From: Enoplosus armatus
Taxonomy: Eukaryota; Chordata; Actinopteri; Centrarchiformes; Enoplosidae
Reading direction: 5' to 3'
Length of the DNA: 64,000 nt
Assembly: GCF_043641665.1 (NCBI RefSeq)
Contig: NC_092181.1
Location: 11,997,818 to 12,061,817 of the forward strand
Both the position numbers and the translations under genes were made by a program. Positions 1-13,100 of this stretch are shown piece after piece. Position 1 is the first letter of the stretch; the number at the start of each line of letters is the position of its first letter. The notes under the pieces were generated by a model. That model was given only the letters and a program-made list of their open reading frames with translations. It had not been told where the DNA came from and ran no database searches.

Positions 1-676
1 AGTCTGATCGAAACTGACATTTGGGATCTAAACCTGGTTTGTGACAGGTGTGACACAAAGAGTCATATCAGAATAGCAGCTATATCACTTAACAGCAACA
101 CATTTCATTACTCAGTGCTGGCATTAGAGCAGTGGAGGAGTTCAGTGGAGGACATTAAGGTGTTACACCACATAGCAAAAATACTAAAAGTGTTTAAAAG
201 TATTTTAAAATGATAATGGTAAAACGATAGATAAAGAATCTGAAGACTTGATTAAAACAAGCTGCAGTAAGGTTTAGAAAAATAAATGAATTAGAGGCTT
301 CATATTGCAGACACATCCCTATCTTCACCTACTTTCAGTAGAAACGATAGCATTAAAGCATCTCTCCATGAGAGGACAGATTGCTCACTTTTACAATATA
401 ACGGTGGACAGTTCCCTGGTCTCTTCTTCAGAAAATAAAAGGCTTACATGATGTGAGGACATCTGTTCAAACAATCAATAAACACTTGTTTTAAATGACA
501 CCAATACAAACGGATTATGAGATTGTATATAACACCAACCTTGTTAAATCGATTTAATGCCTGCACTCCAGTATCAAATGTGGAACAACGGCAGGCACGT
601 TATGTCATCGTATACGGGACGGCCCGAGGTTTCTGAACAGAAGATATCCTGATGTTACAGATGTGAGGTTGTTGTA

Positions 677-1491
677 CAGTGGTGGAAGAAGTACTGATGT
701 TTTAAGTTAAGTAAAAGTACCAATACAACAATGTAAAAATGCTCCATTAAGTAGTCCTGCATTCAAAATTCTCGTGTGATAAATTATGGGATAGGAAAGA
801 AGAAAAACAAAGCTCTGCTGCACAAATCTGCATCAGTATTTTGGGCTTTTCTCTAATATTTGCTTTCTTTGTGAAATAATGGACACTTTTACCTCTTTGA
901 GCATCAAACAGTAATTTGAGGCAAACAACCCATGCACATGTGAAACGTGGCGCAGTGGTTAGCACTGTCGCATGGGAGGTAGAGTGGGTTGGGGATCCAA
1001 TACGGCTCTCCCCGTCATGTCAAAGTGTCCTTAAGCAAGACACTGAACCCTGAGTTTCTCCCGATGGAGACCAGCACCTTGCATGGCAGCTCGGTCGCCA
1101 TCGGTGTGTGAATGTGTGAGTGACACTTAACTGTAAAGCGCTTTGGGAACCGTGAAGGTTGACAGGCGCTATATAAGTGAGACCATTTAACTAGACACTG
1201 CTCTTTTGTAACGGATCACGAACCAAAAAGGTTGGAACCCATTGGTTTAATCTTTGACAATGCAGTGTATTTTTCATCATATGTTTTTTTTAATATAAAA
1301 TCTTAATCTGAAAAGTAATTATTAATTACAGCTGTCGGATAAATGTAGTGGAGTGAAAAGAACAACATTTCTATGAATTGTAGTGGAGTAAAGTTGCATT
1401 ACATGGAACTGCTCAAATACAGTACAATTACCTCAAAACTGTACTTAAGTACAGTACTTGAGTAAATGTACTTTGTTATTTTCCACCACTA
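677..1491 (+). mobile_element. MITE family B copy 1 (CAGTGGTGGAA ... TTCCACCACT), interrupted by a SINE
   Basis: Inverted ends CAGTGGTGGAAGAAGTACT and TTCCACCACT enclose AT-rich sequence with the recurring phrases AAGTAAAAGTAC and GTAGTGGAGT. The SINE at 946-1196 is nested within. Confidence 0.75.
946..1196 (+). mobile_element. tRNA-derived SINE with L2-like tail
   Basis: Begins GTGGCGCAGTGGTTAGCACT, matching a pol III A box (TGGCGCAGTGG); its B box is degenerate. It ends GGCGCTATATAAGTGAGACC. A second, inverted copy is at 51168-51431. It is inserted inside a MITE copy. Confidence 0.75.
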
Positions 1492-4400
1492 GTATCCTGC
1501 ATCCCCATAAGCTATGTATCCTTGAAATCTCAGAATGAAACCTAAGCAACACAGATAAGAAAATGACTACCATCTCTTTAATACAAGCAAAACACACCAT
1601 AGCCCAGTTTTGGAAATCTGTTCACAGACCACCTCTGGCTCGATGGCCTGTTGCTCTCTCTCTCTTTAAAAACGTACATTTATGATGAAGGGACAACGCT
1701 TTTTTGTTTGTTTTCTTATATGCAATTTTTTTTTCATTATTTTTTCTATACTGATGTGGACGTAAAAAAAAGGTGCTATATAAAGTTTGACCTACTTTAC
1801 CTTTGAGAAAACATTAAGATCTATTATGGACTTTTTTGAGGTGGAGAAATAAGCTTATTTTTCAGATCTCTTTTTTTGGTGTTGCAGTGTTGCTCTCTTT
1901 TTGCTTTATTTTTCTTCTGAACTGCTTTGTTAATAGCTCATAAAAAAAAATGTGTTTATGAACTCTGATATTCACTATAAGACAATGTGATAACTGAATG
2001 GTAAGTGTTATTTATAGCTATTTGTGCATTTGCTTGCTTTTCCCTCTTTATAATAACTGAAACAATCCACATGGCCACATAAAGACAAAAATAGGTGATT
2101 ATCATCTGAATTCATAAAAAGTAGATTTGTTGAATATAGATAATTACTTCAACACAACTTGTTTTAGCCCACTCTTAATGTACCTAAAGGAAAACTCTAC
2201 ATTGGTCAAACAGCCCATGTTAAATCATGTTAAAAGGAATAAAATAAACTTACTAACACATTAAACAAACCAAACCAAAACTGTAGTAGCTCTCATTTAA
2301 CCAGAAATATGGAGATAGTCCTCAGAAATAAATGTGCAAATACTCACCAGATTTTTACGAGATAAAAGTTTTAGTTGGATAAGACAATGTGCAGTCAGTG
2401 TGTCACATGTGAGGTCAGTCTGCTCTGAGAGTTGTTCGCTGCAGGTCTGCGTGATGAGAGTAAATAAGGACAAGGAAGTGTTTCAGCTCTGAGCTGACAC
2501 TCCGACCACACTGCTTCCTCACACACAAACCCAAACACTGCACACTCGCAGCAGCACTAAATCTGTCCAGTTCTACTTTTTTAAAAGCCGTTTTTGGGGA
2601 CGTTACAGTGGTGCACAAACTAAACCCAGCATCAGATTAATCTGGGGAAGACAGATAAAGCCGATGCGAGAGGAAGAGGGTGGACGATTGTGCTGAAAAT
2701 TCTTCAGAAAGTGTTGACACATTCTGTTGACACAGTTGTGTTACATCATAGACCATTGAGGTCAAATTTAAAAGAAGCTGGCTGATGCAACAGCAGATTC
2801 CTTTCTATATTGAATGAAAATATACCTTACATTAATGAGAAAGAGACACAGCAAGAGGAAATGTAAATACATTTGTATGAGCGTGTAATAAATGTGAGAA
2901 ACCTATGGAGGGATGGCAATGATGGGAAACTCGTTTCTGTCATTTCTTTTTAATCTAGTCAAATTTTGTTGCTTCTGTTGTGTGTTTTATTTCATATTCA
3001 TCTTCTTCCTTAAAAAATGAGACCAGAAATATTGTAATATTTTCTTATTGTCAACAAATATCATAAAAAACATAAAATTAATTGATTCTACCAACAAGTA
3101 GTTCCTTATGAGCCAAAACCTGATGAAGCTTCTTCCTTTCTGCCGTAGAGCTCCACTGTTGTCCAACATCAACATGTTCCTTCAATACGATGAACAAGGG
3201 CACTGCAGCTTATTTTGAGTCAATCCCAAATACAAATTCAAATTACACAATTTCCCCCCGGGGATCAAAAAACTATTTCTGATTCTGATTCTGAAAATAG
3301 GTCACTAAATGTGTATCAATCTGCTGCTGAAAATAGTCCCCAACAAACACACTCTATACTTCTTTTTGAGTAATTTTTGCTACAAACTACACTGACCAAC
3401 TGTTTTTCGACATTACTGAGCCTTTTAAAAGAATTACTATATAGACTATATATACAAACTACATATTCATGACATGATTGTTAGAAAAGCTTAAAACAAA
3501 CAAATGGGCTGAGTTAGGGAGTCAGAAATCACGGAGAGATAGACTAACAGTTTGTTGGTTTTGAGCTTTTAATGGGATTTGTTTGACAATTAATAAAAAT
3601 GCTCAATAAGGTCAATGAAATCTTCATTTTAAAGGTATTTTAGTGACATTAAAGCTTTGAAGGAAGACGTGACACTGGTTAATATTTGACATAATGGAGG
3701 ACTTATTCATACTAAAGATTCAGTGACATCAAGAAATAACGATGGACTCATTCTAAAACTGCTGCTGTCTACAAACATCAACAACTTATTATTTCAAATG
3801 TGTTAACGCTTGAAAGAGGGAGAAGTGTAGAGAGCTGTCGAATTTGGGTGCTACGTATTAATCTAAAAATCAGAACATTTATTTTGATTTTTGATTCAAT
3901 TATGCGAATCTAACCAATGCTTTGTAATTTGAGGTATATTGTGTAATAATTAAAAACCCCCATCACTCTGAAACAGCATTTTGATCCTGTCAGATGTGTC
4001 GACCCTACTTGATGTCACGTCTTTTACTTATCAGTCTAAGCAGTCATTTATTAGCAAGCTAACATTAGCTTTGTCAGTTGGTTCAGTTAGCTACACAACA
4101 ATTACACCTGGCAGTTACTGGGTCCCACCTGTTTTAATGTAGTAATGCGTAGATCTCAATTTAGTAGCAGACCAATGCTATAAACCAAGCTAAATTTGAA
4201 CTTATGAGGACCTGGTTACTGTAATCCATAAAATGCATGAACAAGTGTATCTGAAAAGCTTTGAGTAAAAACAATATTTAACACAATAAGACCTTTGCAA
4301 AGGTGCAATGTCAAAGTTTATTTTGTATCATTCATAGGATACAGAACACTGAAATGTATTTTTTCCCCATCATATTGGAATTTATATAATCTTTACTGTC

Positions 4401-6991
4401 ATTTAATATATTTGATAACAACATCAGTTGAATTGCAAGACAGAAAGAGAGAGGATGGACAAGGTACCTGGGTATGATACAGCACATCAATCTGAGAAAC
4501 CCTACACCAGACTAACCAGGATGAACACTGTCAGTTTTTTCTTACCGTCTGTGAGGAAAACTCACATAACACTTATTTCCCGCTTTAAATCAGGGAAAAC
4601 GTGTGGATGTTCCAGTTTCAAGTTCAATCAAGATTCAAGTGAATCTGGAGGAACACAATGTGATCGTATTTCAATCCACACTTTATATTACATGGCTGTT
4701 AAATGAAGGGCTGTAGTGGCTGACTTGTCGATGAAACCCTCGTTAAACATACATGAAGTCTTTTAGCATAGTGTGTAAATCTACCTACTTTTATGGCACA
4801 TTATGATGTTTAATCATTATCATCTCATGTAACGCTGTTAGCAGGAGAAACCAAAGTACTAATTATAAAAATAACATTAAGGATGAGCGCTAGTACCATA
4901 TTCAAAAGTAATTTACAAACATATCAAAATGTTTCGTCACAGTAGATAGAGTTGTATTTAGACAGTGGTGAGAACAGAGCACCATCACTGAACAGCAGTG
5001 TACAGAAGTGTTGTGATGTGTTGAAGGACACTGAGCACTGATCTGGGTCCAGATTAGGGTTCACTTTGGAACAGAATATGAAACTCAGGCCTGAAATATT
5101 AGAGATATAATCCTTAAGATTTGCGTTGTGGTAGATCTGGCAACACCTATGGTTAGTGGAGGTGATGGCGAACGTGTTTTAAAATTACAGCTCCCAGAGA
5201 TCAGTTTGAAACATGCTTTGAGTGGTTACTCTGTCACAAATGAAACAGTAGAAGAAGAAGAGCGACTTGTCCGTATGTTTGCAGCTCAGCCAAACAAATC
5301 ATGATCTGAGAGGATTTATCGCTTCACAATGCTTTAATAAAGAAGACTAATGTTCAGGTTACCAGGTTACGCTCAAAAAGAAGTTGTTTGTACATGTGTT
5401 GTCCAACCACGTCTTAAGGAAAGCGTTTATAGCTGTTACTAACGGCCACACTTGGTGAAATACCATCATAAAGGGCGGAGACACGATATTGTTTAAATTA
5501 TGTACGCATCAAAAGTGACAGAAATATAGGTGTGTCAAGAATGAATTTCAAAGGCAGCTTATTTTCTCACCTCTGCACAGCTGGCCAATCACGGCATGAG
5601 GTGGCTGTGAATGTCGGATTGTCGGTTTTAAAAAGTTACAGAAGTTGTTGGACACAGGCCCACAGGACGGTGTGGTGGTTTCCAAAAGCTATGCGTCAAC
5701 CAATCCTAAGTATACTGGCACCTTAAAGTAGGCAGACAATGTTTTCAGACACTAATACTTAACTCATGATCCAGTGTTTCCTAAACCAATTTATGTCTTA
5801 TAATAATCTTTTCCTGTAAATCATTTGAATCCCACATGGGAAAGACGGACACCACCAGTAACAATGAAAACTACAATATAGAGAGACAATAACAGACTGT
5901 AAATGCATTGAATAGCTATTGCCAGCCATGAATATGATCAAAAAGAAGGTTTTATGGGATGAAAATCTTAAGGATTATAACATTAAGTGAGAATTTCAGC
6001 CAGTTATGACCCAAAGTAAATGAATCTGAGGGTACAAATCTCATGCTCAACAGTGCCGATGCCAGTCTACACTCTGTATGTCCGAAGAACTAGAAGGAAT
6101 TCAACTGAAACCATTTGTACAACACTCACTTGGTCTGACGATATCCAAACACTGATTTCAGTGTAGAGATTTCAGTTGTTACACCAAACAATGACCACTA
6201 AAAGGCTGTTATGTGCAACAGTATGGTGGGCAAACCAACATCCTCTTTAGCTCTTTGATGGCCATTACTGGATGATCCAATTTCCTTATTTCTGAGAAAA
6301 CGTAATGATCTCCTTTACCATTCCTTCTCTTGTATTGCACTAAATAAAAATGTTAGTTAGTCGTGAAGCAGAAAGTGGGCCTTTAGAGAATTTGGAGAAA
6401 ATATTCCAACATCAGTTTTAAGAATAATGAAGCACAATACAAAGACCAGATGGATAGCAAACGTCAAGGTCCCTCTGAAGAGCTGAATATAATAAGAAAT
6501 GATCTCACCATGAGTCCAGTAAACACACAGCATATCTCGCTGCTTAATGTCATGAGCAGAAAGTTCCTCTTTCTCCATAGTGCAAAAAGCGGATCCCTGC
6601 TCTACATACGACACCCTGTTTGATAAACTATACACACTCACCATCTTCAGTAAGACTCGACTGACAGTGATACAACTTTAAATCTTATCTATATACCTTT
6701 GTTCCTCTTACACTGTATATTTCATATTTCTCCATACATTTTACACCCTTTTTTTTTCCCTACACAGAATATATTAATGTTTGATATGTAAAATATTTTC
6801 CATCCACACGCTCTCCAGTCATGACGACAGCCTTTTTGTTTGCATCCTTACAATATGAATTACTCCCTCCACCTTCATTGGCCCACATGCTGCAGTTCTA
6901 GCTGTCAAAAAGTGATATGAGCACATGAACCGGTGACTCCAGATCAGCGCTGTTACCTGGATTCCCTTTAGCTTGTATGTGACACTGATGA
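1492..6991. other. No gene seen
   Basis: AT-rich sequence with only the LINE tail at 3215-3295. The short ORFs show no family resemblance. Could include distal evi5l 3'UTR. Confidence 0.6.
3215..3295 (+). mobile_element. LINE 3' tail with CCCCCGGGG and TTCTGA repeat
   Basis: Same tail as at 15700-15760: CCCCCGGGGATC followed by TTTCTGATTCTGATTCTGA. A 5'-truncated remnant. Confidence 0.5.
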
Positions 6992-7662
6992 TTAAAGGGA
7001 TAGTTTGACATTTTGGGAAATGCACTTATTCCCTTGAGAGGACTGTTAAATGTGAAGCTACAGCGAAGAGATGGTTAGCTTAGCTTAGCATTAAGACTAG
7101 AAACGGGGCAAAACAGGTGGCCTAGCTCTGTCCAAAGGTTAAAAAACCTGCCTCTAAAACTCACTAATTAACATGTGTCTTGTTTTGGTTAAAGCAACAA
7201 AAAAACCCCGTAACTTTTGAAAGAGTAAATAACATTCCTACATAACATAACATAACAATTCTTCCTTTTACAAGTTAAAAGTTTAATAAATAAGCAATAA
7301 AATGCACCCTGTGGTCAATTCAACTCATTTGGTCTGGTATGACCAGTAGCTTATAATGTTAGCTCATGTTTGCAAACCTTAGCTAGATATTGCATTGTAT
7401 CTGTATTTGTAATTGAGATTACGGAGTCGGTTCACAGACTTTATAACTCTTTTCTACTTCTTTTAGCATTTTAAATGTACTTAGTCCCGTTCAAAAACAG
7501 TGTAAAAACAGGTTTTCTTGACTGTACGCATGGAATAATCCAGCACATAACCCCCCCCCCCCCCAAGCTAAGGTAACAATCTCCTGCCTGTAGCTTCATA
7601 TTTAATAGAGTGGTGAATGACGAATAAATGTATTTTCTAAAATGTTAAACTATTCCTTTAAC
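6992..7662 (+). mobile_element. Foldback element family A copy 1, TTAA at both ends
   Basis: TTAAAGGGATAGTTTGACAT at the left is answered by ATGTTAAACTATTCCTTTAA at the right, giving near-perfect inverted ends each bounded by TTAA. The inside carries GGTTAGCTTAGCTTAGCATT and GCTCTGTCCAAAGG. A C14 run lies at about 7551-7564. It lies downstream of the evi5l coding region. Confidence 0.75.
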
Positions 7663-9045
7663 TCACACATACTCAATGATAATGCTTGGCTTTGAAGGAA
7701 ACCAAATTGTTCCCATCGTTGCTAAATGTTGAGAAGCTCCAGGGAGGAATCGAGTTAAACTGCTCAGTTTTCAGATTTGATCGGTCTGCACAGTAGTTGT
7801 CAACCTAATCTATGGCAGAGTTTACAGGAGGTGTTGTTGATGTTCACCTCACAAAGATAAAAAACAAACAAAAACAAAACAAAACAGAAAGAACAAAATG
7901 GAAGACGTAAATCAAAAATCATAGCAGCACATTTTCCGTCTCTGAAACACTCAGCGTCACAGTAAACCTGTAACAGACGACTAGTTGGCACAAAGGACGG
8001 TGTAGAAAGTTTGGCCTCTGTCGGTATCTCTACACTCCTATAGTTTCATATAGATATATAAAAAATTCAAAAAAATATCAAAATAAATTAAAACATATAA
8101 ATAATTTAAAAACAAAACAAAAGATTTGGCAACATCGAGTTTCTCCCTTCCTTTTTTGTGGGTGATGGTGAATGTGTTTTGACATGAGCTGTTGTATTAA
8201 CTCGCTTGCCTTCTTGTCGTCTGCAAGCCGCACACCCAGACAACACACATATTTAGTATGTTAAAATATTCATGATTGGTTTATGAATGCCGTCTTGTGA
8301 TATCCCTAAAGTCTGCTGTGTACATTTGCCTATACTGCACCTTCTCATACTCATCACCTTTTATATTAACACTTGGTCTACTGAGAGGTAAATGGATGGC
8401 TGATACAGGTTTCTTTGTTTCTTGAGAGGCATAAAAAGGGATAAAGATGTATTTAACTGTGAACCAATCAGGAAGGAGAGTTATATAAGGATAGACAGAG
8501 CATAGAGTGTGTCAAGTGTCTATTACTCAGTTTATAGGGAGAGGGAAGAGTTGTTTTCTGTCTGTCTAGCGATGTTTCACTCCTCGTCGCAGTCACAGAT
8601 TCAGGTCCAGTGGTCGATCTCGAGCAGCGAGCAGCAACAACAGTCTTGCTGGTCCAGTTTCAGTCCACTTTGTTTGTTTGTGTGTCATATGTTTTTGTTT
8701 GTGGATGGATATGTATTTTGGCGGACAGTTTCTGGCGCAGTTACACAAGGAGCAAGGAGAGAGGCTTTACATTACCTCTTGGTCAGGGAACACAGGATCG
8801 GACAGTGTGGGGAACAAGGTGATGGAGACGGTGACGGGAGCGGAGGGACGACGGGTAGTGATGATCAGAGGAGGTCCAATCAATGCCACTATGTCTGCAT
8901 CAAGTTAAAGGTAAACACTGGAAAAGCCGAGGAGGACTGGATTGTATAATACAGTCCCAAATTCAGTAGCAGTCCTGTCCTGTTGAGCTCCAGTGTCTCT
9001 TTAGGTCAAAGAAATCCAATGAAACCTTCACACCTCCTGCAGGTC
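7663..9045 (-). other. evi5l: evi5l 3'UTR, extent uncertain
   Basis: Sequence directly downstream of the stop codon. I found no AATAAA on the minus strand here, so the cleavage site is not placed; the UTR may run further. An A-rich run at about 8059-8120 is the only notable composition. Plus-strand ORFs at 8509-8949 look spurious. Confidence 0.4.
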
Positions 9046-9357
9046 TCAGTTATCCAGCGCCTCGGCGCACACCATGCTGCCGTACAGCTGCTGTGGGTCC
9101 GGATGTGTCCGCACCCGCTCCTCTGCCTCGCTGTCCGTGCTGCCCTCGCTGTCGAGACGGGCAGACGGGTGACACGAGCCGGTCAGGGTGGGGTAAAGGG
9201 CATTGGCTGGCAGCGGGCTGGGGAGGAGGTCCTCGTCTGAGCTCAGGTAGTCGCCCTCGGCGGAGGCGGGGCTGGCCAGACAGAGATCCTGGTAGTTGGT
9301 ACTTCCGCCTCCACCGCTGACCCTGGGGGCCGCCTTCTGCCCTCGCAACTGCCTGAT
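9046..9357 (-). CDS. evi5l: evi5l exon 20, last coding exon (residues 752-854 and TGA stop)
   Basis: Starts IRQLRGQKA and continues through a Gly run, LSSDEDLLPSPLPANALYP and DSEGSTDSEAEE to EALDN, then TGA at 9046-9048. The SSDEDLLP and DSEGSTDSEAEE motifs match the human EVI5L tail. GC content is clearly higher than in the neighbouring introns. Plus-strand ORFs here are shadows. Confidence 0.95.
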   Translation of the reverse strand: MRQLRGQKAAPRVSGGGGSTNYQDLCLASPASAEGDYLSSDEDLLPSPLPANALYPTLTGSCHPSARLDSEGSTDSEAEERVRTHPDPQQLYGSMVCAEALDN

Positions 9358-12300
9358 CTGAATACAGAGAAGAAGGTTTTACTTAAATCGGCCCTACAGG
9401 AAAGTTTTGCATATATTTCAGAGGTATTTACAGTATTTCATCCTACTGAAAGCAGGAGGGCTGAGATTTTAAAGGCTGACGTTATTGTGTTAATTCTTGT
9501 CAGTAAATCCCAAGAAAAGACCCACCAACAATAAGATGGTCCGCCTCTGAATACTTTCTTCTTCCCCACCTGTCCTAGCCCATTCATTCCTACTGGAGAT
9601 GTAAGTCCTTCAAAATGGATCACAAATATACAGCTCCAGTTTCTAAAACAGCTGGGCACTGCAGTTTTTTTAGCAAATGTTACTCAAACAGAAGCAAGCA
9701 GAGTATCTATTGGGGACTATTTTAAATGGTGGATAAATACACAGTTGGTGCTCTAACATGCGTGATCAACTCAAAATAAACTACAGTTCATTGTCATGTA
9801 ACATGTCACCCAGTGCAACAGTGCGGCTAATTAATGCGTTTTTAATAGTCTTTGGACAACAATGGAGCTCTATGGCACAGAGGAATACGCTTTATCAGGA
9901 TTTTTATTATGAATGTCATCATAATAAATACATGTTAAAATTGCAGACACAATCAAAAGTGTAAACCGATTTGATATCAATGAGGGAGAAATGGGCAGCT
10001 GAAGGCTTGTTAAAAATATTGATCCGGTGGTTTTATATCATTTCTGTTTTCTTCAAGTTGTCTATCATAAAGTTAACAAGAGGGAAAAGAAGGCCTTTAA
10101 GTGATGTAGTCTATAGTATTCATATTTCCAGCAAAACATCTGCACGGATGACGATGATATGATGACTGCAGACGCCATGTTTCCATAGAAACTCAAGAGT
10201 ACAGCTGCATGCAGTGTACAGATCTTTGTGTTTGTTATCTTAAAAGTGCACTCCTTCCTCCCAGATCACAGCTGATGTTTTGAAACTCAACTAAAGTTCT
10301 CAGCTGAGTTTCAAAACATCATCAGTGAAATGCAAGAATTTCTGATATAATAGTACATACTTAAATAATAATAGACTATGGTTTAATAGTCTATAAATTG
10401 GTTTAAATCTGTTACAGGAGCCTTTGCAAAAGCATTAAATGTCAGGTGCTGGGAATTTCTTTTAGGTTTTTGGGTGTGAAAAAAAAAAAAAACCCCTGTG
10501 AAACCCACTGATCTGTATCCTGCTTACCATTTTAAGGTTGAGTAAATAGGGCAGTGGGGTCTTTACAGCTAAATCTGAGCACCAGAAGTCTCAAAAAATC
10601 GAACAAATTAGACAATAAATGTGTTTCCGTTCCATAGCTGCTGTCCAGCTCTCACATTACGTGGTTGCTCTTTGCCTGACAGAAAAGCTACCGCTACATA
10701 TGCATGCTTTTGTCGTGTTAACCTTGCATGTACCACAGTGACTCATGACAAATCACAGAGGTTTTTGTTTCCCCCTGTCATCTCTGTCTCAACTCTATAG
10801 GACTGGGGGGAGGGGGAAACCAGTGGTTAACCAATGGAAATGTTTTGACTGTCTGACTGCTCTTCAAGCTGCAGCAAAATAAAGAACTTTCGTCAGGCTT
10901 TTTTGGATTCATTTTCTATCATTTAGTTTTTGCAATATAAACAGGATGAATAGCCATGTCGAGCTGAATCACAATAAGTAATGTGTATAAATATGTGTGC
11001 AAGATCCTCTCAGATGCATTACGTAGAGTTTGTCATTATTCTACATCTGACTCAATCATGAGATCATCGACTATACTGAGATTTTTCTAAATTGTTCACT
11101 GCTTCCTCATTTGTACTCACGCAAGTTTCGGTCTCATTTATCAAACCACTGCTTTGATAAAAAAAGGTGGGGAGAGGACAAGAAAAAATGAGGAGAGGAG
11201 CGGTAAAGGGCAGGGCAGTCTCATCACACCCCCTCACTTTAAAGTTGAAACACTTGCCTCCTAGTCACGCACTGCCACTCTCTGAATGAACAACTGTTGG
11301 GTTTGGGTTTGGTGAGAACTTTGTGTCTCCAAAACAGGGCTGGAAAGATCTTCATAAACCTGAGAGGTCATTGAATTTTCTCAACCCACGAGTCCCCCTC
11401 CCCCCAGGTGAAATGAAAACATGAGTGAGTGAACAACTGTGTACAGAAGCTGCACAGCTGTGGGTTCAACTAAAATAGAAAAAAACCCAAAAAAAAACGT
11501 TCTGACTGTCACACACTTATTGCTTTGAAACTCACACAGTTTTAATAGAGTTAAAGCCAACTGAGAATAGAGCTGCTGGGGAGCAGCAGTGGTCTCTTAT
11601 TACAAGAAAGACACAACTGTGAGTGAGTCAGAGTGTAAGCGGTGTGTCTGTTGTGAGGCTGCATGTAGATGAAAAGCTTCTTCTGTGGTGGTTAGCAAAT
11701 GCAGGATATCTACCTTCAGTATCTACACTATACATGCACTGTGTGTCTGCGTAACCCGCCATTTAAAAGCACAACTCATCTGACGAAATCATACAGTAAG
11801 CAATATTATTAACTATACATTTGTCAGCTTTATTACTGCGAACGTAAGAAATCATAGGCACATAGATTATAAAATGTCATTAATCAGTGAAAGCAAACAA
11901 GAAACAATTGAAGGCTCTGAACTCCATTTTAAATAATCTGTCACTGGGTCAGATTTCACAAGAATCTGCAGGTGCTTTATGGCACGAAGGACCAGTTCCA
12001 GGCCACTAAATCTCTGCAAGCTGAAAGGTTTCATATAGAAGATTCAAATAGGTCTGGTGTTGTGCCTATTAACGTCTGTTTCCGCCGGTTGGAGAAACAA
12101 GCAAACAATCAGAGCTTAGAAAGTGGGATTAAGAACTACATAGCTAGCCAGCTACACTGATAATAAACTGTGACAGAAAGTGTGGATGAGATTGATGCTG
12201 CTCTTCAAGTTGTTTCCACTTCCAGACATGAAAAAATGACGTTAGCAGGAGAATACATCCCTTGCTACCGAACAAAAAAAACCCAAAACACCCTTCCCAA

Positions 12301-13044
12301 CAAGACAACAGTTAACATGAACACAACGACTGGATGAATGATGTGAAATAAAATAATTTTGTTCCATTTATTGATTTGTCACTTGGCCTAAAAAATATCA
12401 GCCAATTGTGAAAAATCATCACAGTGTCCCAGAGTCAAATGTGACGTCTTCAAACTGCTTGTTTTGCCCAACCAACGGTCTTACATATTGAATTTACAAA
12501 ATATATAAAACAAAGCAAATACATTTGAGAAGCTGGAATTGGGGAATACTGAAAAAATTAATTCTCTGTTGATCAGTATCAGTAAATCCACTTATCATTT
12601 CAGCTCTAGGAGGAACAGCGAAAGACTGATGGAAGACACACTGCTGACGTTTATTTTGTCTTCAGTAAAGAAAACAAACGTGCAGTGATGTCAGAGGGGG
12701 ACATGAGGAGTAGTCCGACTGCTTCCTGTGCTGCAGCAGTGAAGTTGACACTCCCAAGTGGCGTTGTCATGGTGTCATGGAGTATCACAGTTCACAGTGT
12801 AATATTTATCTTTAAAATGCTACATGTGGTGCAGGTTTATTGCGTGTATGTATGTGTGCATGTGTGTCCAACCTCGTTCTTGAGTTCAGCAATCTGGTCC
12901 CGGAGCTGGTTGATGTACTGTCTGGAGTCTGAGTGGTTCAGCTGGCCCTGGATCAGCCCTTCCTCCTTCTGAAAAAACACATTTTGAGGCTACAGTCTCT
13001 TTATTGTTATGATACTGTTAAATAAATCATCTGCACACAGATGT

Positions 13045-13100
<56 letters not shown>

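Larger units (their letters stand above)
9358..12872 (-). other. evi5l: Last evi5l intron
   Basis: About 3.5 kb between exons 20 and 19. It contains the perfect inverted repeat at 10274-10320 and a family C repeat. Nothing else recognised. Confidence 0.8.

Noticed and set aside
8509..8949. 146-codon plus-strand ORF near the evi5l 3' end
   Set aside because: Low-complexity Ser/Gln and Gly/Asp content, no family resemblance, and it lies in the probable evi5l 3'UTR on the opposite strand.
9093..9320. Plus-strand ORFs over the last evi5l exon
   Set aside because: Shadows caused by high GC of the minus-strand coding exon.
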